This document shows positions 1-9,458 of a DNA stretch of 64,000 bases, one piece after another (positions within the stretch are counted from its first letter, which is position 1; each line of letters begins with the position of its first letter). The stretch comes from Neotabrizicola shimadae (GTDB taxonomy: Bacteria > Pseudomonadota > Alphaproteobacteria > Rhodobacterales > Rhodobacteraceae). Under the pieces are notes generated by a model that was not told the DNA's origin, searched no databases, and was given only the letters and a program-made list of their open reading frames with translations. The DNA lies in NCBI RefSeq assembly GCF_019623905.1, contig NZ_CP069370.1:3576001-3640000 (forward strand), written 5' to 3'. The translations under genes and the position numbers were made by a program.

Positions 1-1644
1 GTTGGACGAGATGCAGCCGGGCCAGACCGGGCGTTCCATCACCGCGAGCGAGAGGTTGTTGTTGAGGAGGGTGAAGCCCTGCAGGCCCTGGGCGGCGGCA
101 TAGGCGTTGGCCTCGGCGATGCGGGCGGGCGACCAGTTGGAGCCGCCGAAGATGCCGATGCGGCCGGCGGCGCGCAGGCGGTTCAGGGCATCGACGAACT
201 CGCCCACCGGGACGGCGGGGTTGTCGCGGTGCATGATGTAGATGGGGGCGTGGTCGAGGCCGAGCCGGTCGAGCGAGATGGTCAGTTGCGCCTCGATCGC
301 GCCGGGGAGGCAGTAGGGGCTGTGGGCGCCCTTGGCGATGACCACGGCGTCCTTTTGCAGGCCGCGGGTCTTGAGCCAATCGCCCAGGACCTTTTCGTGC
401 AGGCCGCCGCCATAGACAAAGCCGGTGTCGAAGGTGGTGCCGCCGGCCTCCCACCAGGCGTCCCAGACAATGGCGCCTTCGGCGAGCGTGTTGCGGTTGT
501 CGCAGCCGATGATGAGGCGCGAGACGGGGTTGGCGACACCGTCGATGTGGGTGACGGGGACGCGGGGAGCGGAGGCGGGCAGGACGCCGGGGAGGATGCG
601 GTTGGTGGCGGGGAGTTCCTGCACCGTGCGGTAGCCGAGTTCGGCGCGCCAGGCGTCGAGCGCGGTGTTGTTGCCGATGCTGTCGGCGTGGGAGGGCGCG
701 GGGTGGGGGGCCTGGAGGCGGCCCTCGGCGATGGCGCGGCTGACCAGTTCGGCCTCGAAGGCGAAGAGCATCCGGGGATCGCGCAGGGTTTCGGTGCGGG
801 TGTCGGCGCCGGTGGTGATGTGGATCGTGGCGTCGGAGGGGCCGGCGTTGCGACCGGGGACCCAGGGATCGTCGATGACGATGCGGCCGGCGGTGCCGGT
901 GATGGTGGCGTTGTTGGCCATGGTGCGGGCAACGGCAACGGCGATTTCCGCCGTGAATCCTGAGGCGAAGGACATCAGGCCATAGGCCACGGCATCCACG
1001 CCGGTGGGGGCGAGGGTGCCGATGCCCTTGACGGCGACGGGGTCGGCGAAGGGCTTGCCTTCGGCTGCGCCGGCGATGAGGCGGGCGAGCGAGACCGGAT
1101 AGCCGCCCACATCGAGGATGCCGCCGCCGCCGAGCGCGGGGTCGTAGAGGCGCGAGCCGTCGCGGTAGGGGGCGTTGAAGCCGAAGCTGGTGGAAATGTG
1201 AGCGGGCGTTCCGATTTCACCGGCGGCAATGATCTCCAGCACGCGGGCGATCTGGGGATGGCAGCGGTACATGTAGGCTTCCATGAAGAAGCGGCCCTCT
1301 TGCGCCGCCACTTCCGTCACCGCCACCACCTCGGCCGCGTTCATGCCCGCGGGCTTTTCGCACAGCACATGCTTGCCCGCGCGCAGCGCCGCAATGGACA
1401 GTTCGGCGTGCCAGGGATGCGGGGTGGAGATGTAGACGGCATCCACATCGGGGTCGGCCAGCAGCGCCTTGTGATCGGCGTAACGCTTGCCTTCCGCGAT
1501 GGCATAGCGTTCGGCAAAGGCCGTGCGGCGCGCCGCGTCGCGGCCGGCAAGGGCGACAAGCTTGCCGGCTGTCGACTGCGCGAGACCGTCTGCATAGTTG
1601 TGGGCGATCGCGCCCGGGCCGATGATGCCCCAGCGAATGGTCAT
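1..1644 (-). CDS. Gfo/Idh/MocA dehydrogenase fused to aldo/keto reductase (3' end outside window)
   Basis: A two-domain oxidoreductase, 548 codons of which lie in the window; the C-terminus is cut by the left edge. Residues about 1-330 form a Gfo/Idh/MocA protein: the Rossmann glycines GIIGPGAIA are at the N-terminus and the family motif CEKP follows near residue 105. From about residue 350 it becomes an aldo/keto reductase. Asp and Tyr lie in TFDTGFVYGGG, Lys in VIAKGAH and His in YIMHRDN, so the whole catalytic tetrad is visible. The ATG at 1644 follows GGGAGGA at good spacing. Both domains use NAD(P)(H), usually on sugars or polyols. A fusion suggests two linked redox steps on one carbohydrate; the substrate is unknown. 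Confidence 0.88.
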   Translation of the reverse strand, partial: MTIRWGIIGPGAIAHNYADGLAQSTAGKLVALAGRDAARRTAFAERYAIAEGKRYADHKALLADPDVDAVYISTPHPWHAELSIAALRAGKHVLCEKPAGMNAAEVVAVTEVAAQEGRFFMEAYMYRCHPQIARVLEIIAAGEIGTPAHISTSFGFNAPYRDGSRLYDPALGGGGILDVGGYPVSLARLIAGAAEGKPFADPVAVKGIGTLAPTGVDAVAYGLMSFASGFTAEIAVAVARTMANNATITGTAGRIVIDDPWVPGRNAGPSDATIHITTGADTRTETLRDPRMLFAFEAELVSRAIAEGRLQAPHPAPSHADSIGNNTALDAWRAELGYRTVQELPATNRILPGVLPASAPRVPVTHIDGVANPVSRLIIGCDNRNTLAEGAIVWDAWWEAGGTTFDTGFVYGGGLHEKVLGDWLKTRGLQKDAVVIAKGAHSPYCLPGAIEAQLTISLDRLGLDHAPIYIMHRDNPAVPVGEFVDALNRLRAAGRIGIFGGSNWSPARIAEANAYAAAQGLQGFTLLNNNLSLAVMERPVWPGCISSN

Positions 1645-1722
1645 GGTGAGTCCTCCCTCTTGCAGGGAGGCTAGCAGGCGGGGTGACCTTACGGAAGGTA
1701 AAAATTTACTAAACCGGGGTAA

Positions 1723-1748
1723 GAAAAGGGGCGGGACAGGCCCGCCCC
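1723..1748 (-). terminator. Rho-independent terminator of ilvE
   Basis: Read on the minus strand, GGGGCGGG and CCCGCCCC form a perfect 8-bp stem around a 5-nt loop, followed by TTTTCTTA. It lies 22 bp past the ilvE stop codon, as expected for an intrinsic terminator. Confidence 0.8.
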
Positions 1749-1770
1749 CCTTTGCGCAATTGTCCGACGA

Positions 1771-2637
1771 TCAGGCACGGACCAGCTTTTCGTATTCCGT
1801 CGCCACGCGGCGGGTGAGTTCGCCGACCTCGAAATTGTAGGGACCGATCTCGCCGACCGGAGTGACTTCGGCGGCGGTACCCGTCAGCCAGCACTGTTCG
1901 AAGCTTTCCAGCTCTTCCGGCAGGATGTGGCGTTCGTGCACCTTCACCTGCATGTCCTTGAGCATCCCGATCACCGTCTGGCGGGTGATGCCGTTCAGGA
2001 AGCAGTCGGCCTTGGGCGTGTGCACCTCACCGTCCTTGACGAAGAAGATGTTGGCGCCCGTCGCCTCGGCCACATAGCCGCGATAGTCGAACATCATCGC
2101 GTCACTGCAGCCCTTGGCCATCGCTGCGTGCTTGGACATGGTGCAGATCATGTAAAGACCGGCGGCCTTGGCCTCGGACGGGATGGTTTCCGGCGAGGGA
2201 CGCTTCCACTTGGAGATATCCAGCTTGGCGCCCTTGAACTTGGCATCGCCGTAATAGGCGCCCCAGGTCCAGCAGGCGATGGCCAGGCGCACCGGGTTGG
2301 CCAGCGAGGCGACCCCCATTTCCTCGCCCGCGCCGCGATAGGCGATGGCGCGGACATAGGCATCGGTCAGGCCATTGGCCTTGAGCACCTGGGCCTTGGC
2401 CGCGTCGATTTCGGCGACCGTGAAGGGGATGTCCATGTCCAGAAGCTTGCCGGAATGGATCAGGCGTTCCGAATGTTCGGTGCCCTTGAAGATCTTGCCG
2501 CTGTAGCAGCGTTCGCCTTCGAAGACGGCCGAAGCATAGTGCAGCGCATGGGTCAGGATGTGCACGTTCGCGCCGCGCCATTCCACCAGCTTGCCATCCA
2601 TCCAGATGAACCCGTCGCGATCGTCATAGCTTGCCAT
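1771..2637 (-). CDS. ilvE: Branched-chain-amino-acid aminotransferase
   Basis: A PLP fold-type IV transaminase of 288 residues. It carries out the last step of Val, Leu and Ile synthesis and the first step of their breakdown, with 2-oxoglutarate/glutamate as partner, in the cytosol. The Schiff-base lysine is probably Lys157 in SEAKAAG. The PLP-phosphate region GYVAEATGANIFFV and the C-terminal LTGTAAEVTPV motif are intact. Length is normal for the family, slightly shorter than the E. coli enzyme. A GGAGGAG site lies about 5 nt before the ATG, which fixes the start. It appears monocistronic, with its own terminator downstream. Confidence 0.95.
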   Translation of the reverse strand: MASYDDRDGFIWMDGKLVEWRGANVHILTHALHYASAVFEGERCYSGKIFKGTEHSERLIHSGKLLDMDIPFTVAEIDAAKAQVLKANGLTDAYVRAIAYRGAGEEMGVASLANPVRLAIACWTWGAYYGDAKFKGAKLDISKWKRPSPETIPSEAKAAGLYMICTMSKHAAMAKGCSDAMMFDYRGYVAEATGANIFFVKDGEVHTPKADCFLNGITRQTVIGMLKDMQVKVHERHILPEELESFEQCWLTGTAAEVTPVGEIGPYNFEVGELTRRVATEYEKLVRA

Positions 2638-2868
2638 ACCGGTCTCCTCCGCGAGGCCTTTGCGAATGTTGCGTCAGATAGGTCCGTGTCGGACATAATC
2701 TTTCATCTTTTGCCCGGCCCAGCTAACAAGTGATTCCAGTAATGTCAACAAGGCTGACTTAAATTCCCCGTGGTGGCATCTGGGGCGCGGCTCCTGCCGG
2801 GTTTGTGTCTTGTTATCGTCAAGCTATCCGACTCAATCTGCACGTCAGGATTGCAGAAGGAGCTTGCC

Positions 2869-4110
2869 TTGACCCGTTCCCGCCGTGCGTTTCTTCCCCT
2901 CGCCCTGACGCTTTGCCTTTCCATGGGTGCTGTTGCCCCGGCCATGGCCGAAGTCGCCGCCGGTCCGGAGGGTCTGGCCTTCTATGACATTCCCGACCCC
3001 TTGCCGGCGGGCGAAGCCGGATCGGTGCTGCGCGCACGGGCGCTGGCGGGCACGATGGCGTTGCCGAGCGCGGCGCGGAACACGCTGGTCATGTACCAGT
3101 CTCGCGATCCGTCAGGGGCGCCTGTGGCGGTGACCGGCACGATATCGGTGCCGAAAGGCGTGCCGCCCGCGACCGGCTGGCCGGTGATCATCTGGACGCA
3201 TGGCACAACGGGGCTGGCCGCCGTCTGCGGGCCGTCGCGCGATACGGACACCGGGCCGGAACACGAATACATTGAGGTGATCCGAGGGCTTCTGGACCAG
3301 TTCGTCGCACAGGGCTACGCCGTGGTGGCGACCGATTACCAGGGGCTGGGCACGGGCGGTTTCCACCCCTTCCTGCAGGGCAAGCCAAACGGCTGGAACG
3401 CGCTGGACATGCTGCGCGCCGCACGCAGCCTGGAGCCGGAGATCGGCACGCGCTATGCGGTGATGGGCCATTCGCAGGGCGGTCATGCCGACCTGTTCAC
3501 CGCCGCCGAAGGGCCGGGCGACCTGGAGGGGTTCGAACTGGTGGGCAACATCGCCATGGCGCCGGGATCGCAGATCGCCAGCCGGCTGGACCTTGTGCGA
3601 GACTCCGACAAGGTCGAGCTGTCGGTGCCCTATGTGGCCTATGTGCTGATCTCTTACTCCACCACCTATCCCGAAATTGCGCTGGACCGGATCCTGTCGG
3701 CCGAGGCCATCGCGGCGCTGCCCGAGCTTTATGACCAGTGCATGAGCCACGCGCTGACCGAAGGGCATTGGGCGAGCGCGATTGCGAAGGATCAGTTCCT
3801 GCCCGAGCCCGACCTGACCGCCTTTCTGGAGGTGGCAGCGCAGAACGAGCCCGGCGCGCTGAAGATCGCGGTGCCGACGCTGATCCTGCAGGGCGACAAG
3901 GACGTGACCGTCTTCCCCTCGGCCACCGACACGCTGGCGGAACAGCTGTGCGCAGGCGGCAACGACCTGGAATACCGTGTCGTGCTCGGCGCCGACCATG
4001 ACGGGGCGATGAGCGAGGGTGCGCCCGTCGCGCTGGCCTGGATGGCCGACCGCTTTGCCGTCAAGGCCACGGCCTCGAACTGCGGCGACCTGCCGAAGGC
4101 TGCCCCGTGA
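2869..4110 (+). CDS. Secreted alpha/beta-hydrolase (secretory-lipase type)
   Basis: About 413 residues. I chose the TTG at 2869 because AAGGAG lies 6 nt upstream, and because it opens a clean Sec signal peptide: an RSRR-type n-region, a hydrophobic core, and cleavage after AMA near residue 27. An in-frame start at 2770 would add a non-signal-like leader. The mature part is a serine hydrolase. The nucleophile elbow is GHSQGG, the acid is probably the Asp in LQGDKDVT, and the His is in GADHDGA. The proteins it most resembles are bacterial secretory lipases or esterases. Its substrate cannot be read from sequence. It is a single gene upstream of petP, with no clear functional link. Confidence 0.82.
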   Translation: MTRSRRAFLPLALTLCLSMGAVAPAMAEVAAGPEGLAFYDIPDPLPAGEAGSVLRARALAGTMALPSAARNTLVMYQSRDPSGAPVAVTGTISVPKGVPPATGWPVIIWTHGTTGLAAVCGPSRDTDTGPEHEYIEVIRGLLDQFVAQGYAVVATDYQGLGTGGFHPFLQGKPNGWNALDMLRAARSLEPEIGTRYAVMGHSQGGHADLFTAAEGPGDLEGFELVGNIAMAPGSQIASRLDLVRDSDKVELSVPYVAYVLISYSTTYPEIALDRILSAEAIAALPELYDQCMSHALTEGHWASAIAKDQFLPEPDLTAFLEVAAQNEPGALKIAVPTLILQGDKDVTVFPSATDTLAEQLCAGGNDLEYRVVLGADHDGAMSEGAPVALAWMADRFAVKATASNCGDLPKAAP

Positions 4111-4210
4111 TACGCCGGCGGTCCAGCCTTCGGGCTGGACCTTGCCGCACGGGCGAAGGATACTTGGCGCCGGGATGACATCGCCGGACCGGCGCCGGAG
4201 GACAGGCAGG

Positions 4211-4720
4211 ATGGGGGAAGGTTCGGGAAGCCAGGGCGGGGGCGAGAGCCTGCTGTTCCTGACGGACGAACAGCTGCGCAAGGGGATCGAGGCGATGTTC
4301 TTCGCCTATCGCGGCTTCACCGCCGACCCGGACCGCATCCTGGAAGGCATGGACTATGGCCGCGCCCATCACCGGGCGCTGCACTTCATCCATCGCAGCC
4401 CCGGCACCACCGTTTCGAACCTGCTGGCCATCCTGGGGGTGACGAAGCAGAGCCTGAACCGGGTGCTGCGCACGCTGGTCGAGGACGGGTTGGTGGAACA
4501 GCGCGTCGGCCGGCAGGACCGCCGCGAACGACATCTGCACCTGACGGAAAAGGGCGCCGCGCTGGAGCGCGAGTTGTCGGATGCACAGCGGGCGCGGATG
4601 CGCGCGGCCTATCGCGCCGCCGGGCCGCAGGCGGTGCAGGGCTTCCGACAGGTGCTGGAGGCGATGATGGACCCGGAGATGCGACGCCAGTACAACCGGA
4701 TGAAAGAGAGTGGCGGATGA
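4211..4720 (+). CDS. petP: MarR-family regulator, PetP-like
   Basis: A 169-residue winged-helix protein. The helix-turn-helix is around TTVSNLLAILGVTKQSLNRVLRTL in the middle, and the wing DRRERHLHLTEKG follows it. The start at 4211 is preceded by GGAG about 10 nt upstream; an in-frame ATG at 4175 is possible but less well placed. It is followed after 13 bp by an OmpR-type regulator. This MarR/response-regulator tandem is the petP-petR arrangement known from Rhodobacter capsulatus, where petR is needed for cytochrome bc1 expression. The name rests on that context and on family resemblance. No petABC genes are nearby. Confidence 0.8.
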   Translation: MGEGSGSQGGGESLLFLTDEQLRKGIEAMFFAYRGFTADPDRILEGMDYGRAHHRALHFIHRSPGTTVSNLLAILGVTKQSLNRVLRTLVEDGLVEQRVGRQDRRERHLHLTEKGAALERELSDAQRARMRAAYRAAGPQAVQGFRQVLEAMMDPEMRRQYNRMKESGG

Positions 4721-4733
4721 AAGAGGGTGGCGC

Positions 4734-5438
4734 GTGACCGAACTGCAGCTGCATCTTCTGATCGTCGATGACGACGAGCGCATCCGCGGCCTGTTGCAGA
4801 AGTTCCTTGTCCGCAGCGGATACCTCGTGACGACCGCGCGCGATGCGGCGCAGGCGCGCCGCCTGATTGCCGGGCTGGAATTCGACCTGATGGTGCTGGA
4901 CGTGATGATGCCGGGCGAGGATGGCATCAGCTTCACCCGCGACTTGCGCCGCCGCATGGCCACTCCGATCCTTCTGCTGACCGCGCGGGGCGAGACCGAG
5001 AACCGTATCGCGGGGCTGGAGGCCGGGGCGGACGATTATCTGGCCAAGCCCTTCGAGCCGAAGGAACTGCTGCTGCGCATCAACGCCATCCTCCGCCGCG
5101 TGCCCGCGGCGCGGCCGGCCGAGACGGTGCCCAAGATGCTGACGCTGGGCGAGGCGCGCTATGACGTGGAGCGGGGCGAGCTGTGGCGGGGGCCCGAGCT
5201 GGTGCGCCTGACGGCAACCGAGGCGGCGCTGATGCGGATCTTTGCCGCCGAGCCGGGCCAGCCCATCAGCCGCGACCGGCTGACCGGCGACCTGGGCCGG
5301 GCCGACGAGACCAACCCGGAAGCGCGGGCGGTGGACGTGCAGATCACCCGGCTGCGCCGCAAGATCGAGGCGGACCCCAAACAGCCGCGCTACCTGCAGA
5401 CGGTGCGCGGCGAAGGCTACATGCTGCAGCCGGATTGA
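4734..5438 (+). CDS. petR: OmpR-type response regulator, PetR-like
   Basis: A 234-residue two-domain regulator. The receiver domain (about 1-120) has the acidic pocket VDDDER, the phospho-acceptor Asp in VLDVMMPGEDG, a conserved Thr in LLTARG and the Lys in LAKPF. The C-terminal winged-helix domain (about 135-232) ends in VDVQITRLRRKIEADP and GEGYML. The GTG at 4734 places the receiver directly at the N-terminus; the ATG at 4710 lies inside petP and has no better ribosome site. No histidine kinase gene is adjacent. It is cotranscribed with petP. In R. capsulatus the homologue controls cytochrome bc1 genes. Confidence 0.85.
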   Translation: MTELQLHLLIVDDDERIRGLLQKFLVRSGYLVTTARDAAQARRLIAGLEFDLMVLDVMMPGEDGISFTRDLRRRMATPILLLTARGETENRIAGLEAGADDYLAKPFEPKELLLRINAILRRVPAARPAETVPKMLTLGEARYDVERGELWRGPELVRLTATEAALMRIFAAEPGQPISRDRLTGDLGRADETNPEARAVDVQITRLRRKIEADPKQPRYLQTVRGEGYMLQPD

Positions 5439-5502
5439 GAGGGGCCGGCAGTCGGGGCGCTGCCCTGGCCCCCCCGAGAGTTCTTTCCCGAAGAGGAAGC
5501 CC

Positions 5503-6426
5503 GTGAGCGTTCTTGTCCTGTCGCATCCCGGTTGCGCCCGCCATGTCACGCCGCCAGGCCATCCGGAACGGGTGGAGCGGCTGGCGGCAGTGGAGCGGGG
5601 GTTGGCCGGGTTGCCGGTGACGCGCGTCGCGGCGCCGCTGGCCGGGCTGGACGAGGTGACGCGCTGTCATCCGCGGGCCTATGCCGACCGGGTGGCGGCG
5701 GCGGTGCCGCGCGAGGGCTGGGCGCAACTGGATGGCGACACCTTCCTGTCGCCAGGGTCGCTGGATGCCGCCTTGCGGGCGGTGGGCGGCATGGCGGCGG
5801 CGGTGGATGAGGTGGTCGGCGGAGGGGCGAAGCGCGCCTTTCTGGCGGCGCGACCGCCGGGGCACCATGCGGAAACTGCGACGGCGATGGGCTTCTGCCT
5901 GTTCGGCACGGTCGCCATCGGCGCGAAGCGGGCGCTGGATCTGCACGGGCTGTTGCGGGTGGCCGTGCTGGATTTCGACGTGCATCACGGCAACGGCACG
6001 CAGGATTTGCTGTGGGACGAACCCCGCATCCGTTTTGTCTCGTCGCACCAGATGCCGCTTTATCCCGGCACGGGCGCGCCCGGCGAGCGCGGGGCCCATG
6101 GGCAGATCACCAACCTGCCACTGCGGGCGGGATCGGGCCGCGCGGCGATGCGGGCGGCCTGGGGGCCGGTTCTGGCCGATCTGGCGCGCTGGCAACCCGA
6201 ACTGGTGCTGGTCAGCGCAGGGTTCGATGCACATGAGGCAGACCCGCTGGCTGGCCTGGAATGGGAGGCGGAAGATTTCGCCTGGCTGACCGCCGCGATC
6301 GTGGACCTGGCGGAAAGCACCTGCGGCGGGCGGGTGGTATCGGCCCTGGAGGGCGGATATGATCTGGAGGCGCTGGCCGCCTCGGTGGCGGCGCATGTGG
6401 GTGAACTGGCAAGGGGGACGCCATGA
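5503..6426 (+). CDS. Histone-deacetylase-family amidohydrolase
   Basis: A 307-residue zinc hydrolase of the HDAC/acetylpolyamine amidohydrolase/AcuC fold. The ligand and catalytic motifs are clear: a GHHAE pair, DFDVHHGNGTQ (Asp and His zinc ligands), SAGFDAH (second Asp ligand), and the C-terminal glycine-rich EGGYD loop. The start is a GTG preceded by a purine-rich GAAGAGGAAG. Bacterial members remove acetyl groups from polyamines, proteins or other small molecules; the substrate here is unknown. Its stop overlaps the start of xseB by 4 nt, so it is translated together with xseB and ispA. Confidence 0.9.
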   Translation: MSVLVLSHPGCARHVTPPGHPERVERLAAVERGLAGLPVTRVAAPLAGLDEVTRCHPRAYADRVAAAVPREGWAQLDGDTFLSPGSLDAALRAVGGMAAAVDEVVGGGAKRAFLAARPPGHHAETATAMGFCLFGTVAIGAKRALDLHGLLRVAVLDFDVHHGNGTQDLLWDEPRIRFVSSHQMPLYPGTGAPGERGAHGQITNLPLRAGSGRAAMRAAWGPVLADLARWQPELVLVSAGFDAHEADPLAGLEWEAEDFAWLTAAIVDLAESTCGGRVVSALEGGYDLEALAASVAAHVGELARGTP

Positions 6427-6659
6427 GCGACGACATCGCCAAGATGAGTTTCGAAGAGGCGATGGCCGCGCTGGAACAGGTGGTCGCCCAGTTGGAACGC
6501 GGCGAGGTGCCGCTGGAGAAATCCATCGAGCTTTACGAGCGCGGCGCGGCGCTGAAGGTGCATTGCGCGGCCAAGCTGAAGGATGCCGAGGCCAAGGTGG
6601 AACTGATCCGCGCCGCCGAGGGCAAGGCCATCGGCACCACCCCGGCGGAGGGGCTGTGA
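6423..6659 (+). CDS. xseB: Exodeoxyribonuclease VII small subunit
   Basis: A 78-residue, mostly helical protein with the family signature MSFEEAMAALEQVVAQLE near the N-terminus and LEKSIELYERG in the middle. XseB subunits assemble on the XseA catalytic subunit (not in this window) to degrade single-stranded DNA. The ATG overlaps the preceding stop as ATGA, and the stop overlaps the ispA GTG start. The order xseB-ispA-dxs is common in alphaproteobacteria. Confidence 0.94.
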   Translation: MSDDIAKMSFEEAMAALEQVVAQLERGEVPLEKSIELYERGAALKVHCAAKLKDAEAKVELIRAAEGKAIGTTPAEGL

Positions 6660-7525
6660 GCTTTACCGACAGGCTGGGCACGGCGGCGGCCCGCATCGAG
6701 GCGCATCTGGCCGGGGTTCTGGAGGGCAAACCGCGGGTGCCGGTGGTCGAGGCGATGGCCTATGCCGCGCGCGGCGGCAAGCGCCTGCGCGGGTTCCTGG
6801 TGCTGGAATCCGCCGCGCTGCATGGCATTGCGCCAGTGGCCGCGCTGCCGGTGGCATCTTCGGTCGAGGCGCTGCACGCTTATAGCCTGGTGCATGACGA
6901 CCTGCCGTGCATGGACGACGACGCGCTGCGCCGGGGCCAGCCCACGGTGCATGTGAAGTGGGACGAGGCGACGGGGGTGCTGGCGGGCGATGCCTTGCAG
7001 ACCTTGGCCTTCGAACTGCTGGCCGACCCGGTGATCGGCCCCGCCGACCGCCGCATCGCGCTGGTGGCGAGCCTTGCCCGCGCCAGCGGCGCGGAAGGCA
7101 TGGTGCTGGGCCAGGCGCTGGACATCGCGGCGGAAACCGCCGGCCGGCCGCTGACGCTGGACGAGATCACCGCGCTGCAGGCCGGCAAGACCGGCGCGCT
7201 GATCCGCCATTCGGCCGAGGCCGGGGCGCTGATCGCCGGGGCCGATCCGGCCGCGTTGTCGGCCTATGCCGGGGCGATGGGGCTGGCCTTCCAGATTGCC
7301 GACGACATCCTGGACGTGACGGGGGATGCCGCCAAGGCCGGCAAGGCCCTGCGCAAGGATGCCGAAGCGGGCAAGGCCACCTTCGTCTCGCTTCTGGGGC
7401 TGGAGGGCGCCCGGCGCCGGGCCGCCGATCTGGTGGAAGAGGCCTGCGCCGCGCTTGCCCCCTATGGTGCGGCAGCGGAAAGCTTGCGGGAGGCCGCGCG
7501 CTTCACTATCTCGCGCGAAAGCTGA
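6656..7525 (+). CDS. ispA: Polyprenyl (geranyl/farnesyl) diphosphate synthase
   Basis: A 289-residue trans-prenyltransferase. The first Asp-rich motif is DDLPCMDDD and the second is DDILDVTGD. The short-chain determinant lies in the residues before the first motif (AYSLVHDD). It condenses IPP with DMAPP to make GPP and FPP in the cytosol, feeding quinones, undecaprenyl phosphate and carotenoids. The GTG at 6656 overlaps the xseB stop and gives the usual N-terminus; the longer frame from 6359 runs through xseB and is not used. It sits directly upstream of dxs, which supplies its precursors. Confidence 0.93.
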   Translation: MSFTDRLGTAAARIEAHLAGVLEGKPRVPVVEAMAYAARGGKRLRGFLVLESAALHGIAPVAALPVASSVEALHAYSLVHDDLPCMDDDALRRGQPTVHVKWDEATGVLAGDALQTLAFELLADPVIGPADRRIALVASLARASGAEGMVLGQALDIAAETAGRPLTLDEITALQAGKTGALIRHSAEAGALIAGADPAALSAYAGAMGLAFQIADDILDVTGDAAKAGKALRKDAEAGKATFVSLLGLEGARRRAADLVEEACAALAPYGAAAESLREAARFTISRES

Positions 7526-7535
7526 AAGGGCAGGC

Positions 7536-9449
7536 ATGACCGACCGACCCAAGACCCCGGTTCTGGACCGCGTGCACCTGCCCGCCGACCTGAAGCGCCT
7601 GACCGACCGCGAGCTTCACCAACTGGCTGACGAGCTGCGCGCCGAAACCATCAGCGCGGTGTCGGTGACGGGCGGGCATCTGGGCGCCGGTCTGGGCGTG
7701 GTGGAACTGACGGTGGCGCTGCATGCCGTGTTCGACACCCCGCGCGACAAGATCATCTGGGACGTCGGCCACCAGTGCTATCCGCACAAGATCCTGACCG
7801 GTCGGCGCGACCGCATCCGCACCTTGCGGACCGAGGGCGGGCTGTCGGGGTTCACCAAGCGGTCGGAAAGCCCTTATGACCCGTTCGGCGCGGCCCATTC
7901 CTCGACCTCGATCTCGGCGGCTTTGGGCTTTGTCTGCGCCGCGGACCTGGGGGGCGATCCCGGCGACGCGGTGGCGGTGATCGGCGATGGCTCGATGTCG
8001 GCCGGCATGGCCTTCGAGGCGATGAACAACGCGGGCCACCTCAAGAAGCGGCTGTTCGTCATCCTGAACGACAACGAGATGTCCATCGCCCCGCCCGTCG
8101 GGGCGCTGTCAGCCTATCTGTCGCGGCTTTACGCCGGTGCGCCGTTCCAGGAGTTCAAGTCGGCCGCCAAGGGCATGGTGAGCCTGCTGCCCGAACCCTT
8201 CCAGGAAGGCGCGCGCCGGGCGAAGGAGATGCTGAAGGGCATGGCCGTGGGCGGCACCTTGTTCGAGGAGCTGGGGTTCAGCTACCTTGGCCCCATCGAC
8301 GGTCACGATCTGGACCAGTTGCTGCCCGTGCTGCGCACCGCCCATGCGCGGGCCACCGGGCCGATGCTGATTCATGTGCTGACGAAGAAGGGCAAGGGCT
8401 ATGCCCCGGCGGAACGGGCCGCCGACAAGGGTCATGCCACGGGCAAGTTCGACGTGCTGACCGGCCAGCAGGCCAAGGCGATTTCCAACGCGCCCAGCTA
8501 TACCAAGGTCTTTGCGCAAAGCCTGATCCGCGAGGCCGAGGCCGACAGCCGGATTGTCGCCGTGACCGCCGCCATGCCGGACGGGACGGGGCTGAACCTC
8601 TTCGCCGACCGCTTCCCCAAGCGCTGCTTTGACGTGGGCATCGCCGAACAGCACGCGGTGACCTTCAGCGCGGGCCTGGCGGCAGGGGGGATGAAGCCCT
8701 TCTGCGCGATCTATTCCACCTTCCTGCAGCGCGGTTACGACCAGGTGGTGCATGACGTGGCGATCCAGCGCCTGCCCGTGCGCTTTGCCATCGACCGCGC
8801 CGGTCTGGTGGGGGCCGATGGCGCCACCCATGCCGGCAGCTTCGACGTGGCCTTCCTGGCCAACCTGCCCGGCATCGTGGTGATGGCCGCCGCCGACGAG
8901 GCGGAACTGGTCCACATGGTCGCCACCGCCGCCGCGCATGACGCGGGCCCCATCGCCTTTCGCTATCCGCGGGGCGAGGGTGTGGGCTGCGAAATGCCGG
9001 CGAAGGGCGTTCCGCTGGAAATCGGCCGCGGCCGGGTGATCCGCGAGGGCAGCCGCGTGGCGCTGCTGTCCTTTGGCACGCGGCTGGCCGAGGCGCTGAA
9101 GGCGGCCGAGGCGCTGGCGGCGCGGGGGATGACGGCCACGGTCGCCGACGCGCGGTTTGCCAAGCCTCTCGACCGCGACCTGATCCTGAACCTCGCCCGC
9201 AACCACGAAGCGCTGATCACGCTGGAAGAAGGCGCGGTGGGCGGCTTCGGCAGCCATGTCGCGCAGCTTCTGGCGGAAGAGGGTGTTTTCGACAGCGGCC
9301 TGAAGTACCGCAGCATGGTGCTGCCCGACATCTTCATCGACCAGGCCTCGCCCGAAGCGATGTATCGCGTGGCGGGCCTCGACGCCGCGCGGATCGAGGC
9401 GAAGGTGCTGGACACACTGGGAATCGCAGTGGTGGGCAAGCGGGCCTGA
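7536..9449 (+). CDS. dxs: 1-deoxy-D-xylulose-5-phosphate synthase
   Basis: A 637-residue thiamine diphosphate enzyme. It condenses pyruvate and glyceraldehyde 3-phosphate in the first step of the MEP isoprenoid pathway. The TPP-binding GDG motif is in [18 protein letters not shown]. The transketolase pyrimidine domain contains the catalytic Glu in [10 protein letters not shown], and the C-terminal transketolase domain follows. Length is standard. The ATG at 7536 comes 10 bp after ispA, so the two form a metabolic unit. The gene ends 9 bp before the convergent exoD-like gene. Confidence 0.96.
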   Translation: MTDRPKTPVLDRVHLPADLKRLTDRELHQLADELRAETISAVSVTGGHLGAGLGVVELTVALHAVFDTPRDKIIWDVGHQCYPHKILTGRRDRIRTLRTEGGLSGFTKRSESPYDPFGAAHSSTSISAALGFVCAADLGGDPGDAVAVIGDGSMSAGMAFEAMNNAGHLKKRLFVILNDNEMSIAPPVGALSAYLSRLYAGAPFQEFKSAAKGMVSLLPEPFQEGARRAKEMLKGMAVGGTLFEELGFSYLGPIDGHDLDQLLPVLRTAHARATGPMLIHVLTKKGKGYAPAERAADKGHATGKFDVLTGQQAKAISNAPSYTKVFAQSLIREAEADSRIVAVTAAMPDGTGLNLFADRFPKRCFDVGIAEQHAVTFSAGLAAGGMKPFCAIYSTFLQRGYDQVVHDVAIQRLPVRFAIDRAGLVGADGATHAGSFDVAFLANLPGIVVMAAADEAELVHMVATAAAHDAGPIAFRYPRGEGVGCEMPAKGVPLEIGRGRVIREGSRVALLSFGTRLAEALKAAEALAARGMTATVADARFAKPLDRDLILNLARNHEALITLEEGAVGGFGSHVAQLLAEEGVFDSGLKYRSMVLPDIFIDQASPEAMYRVAGLDAARIEAKVLDTLGIAVVGKRA

Positions 9450-9458
9450 CCCCACCCG

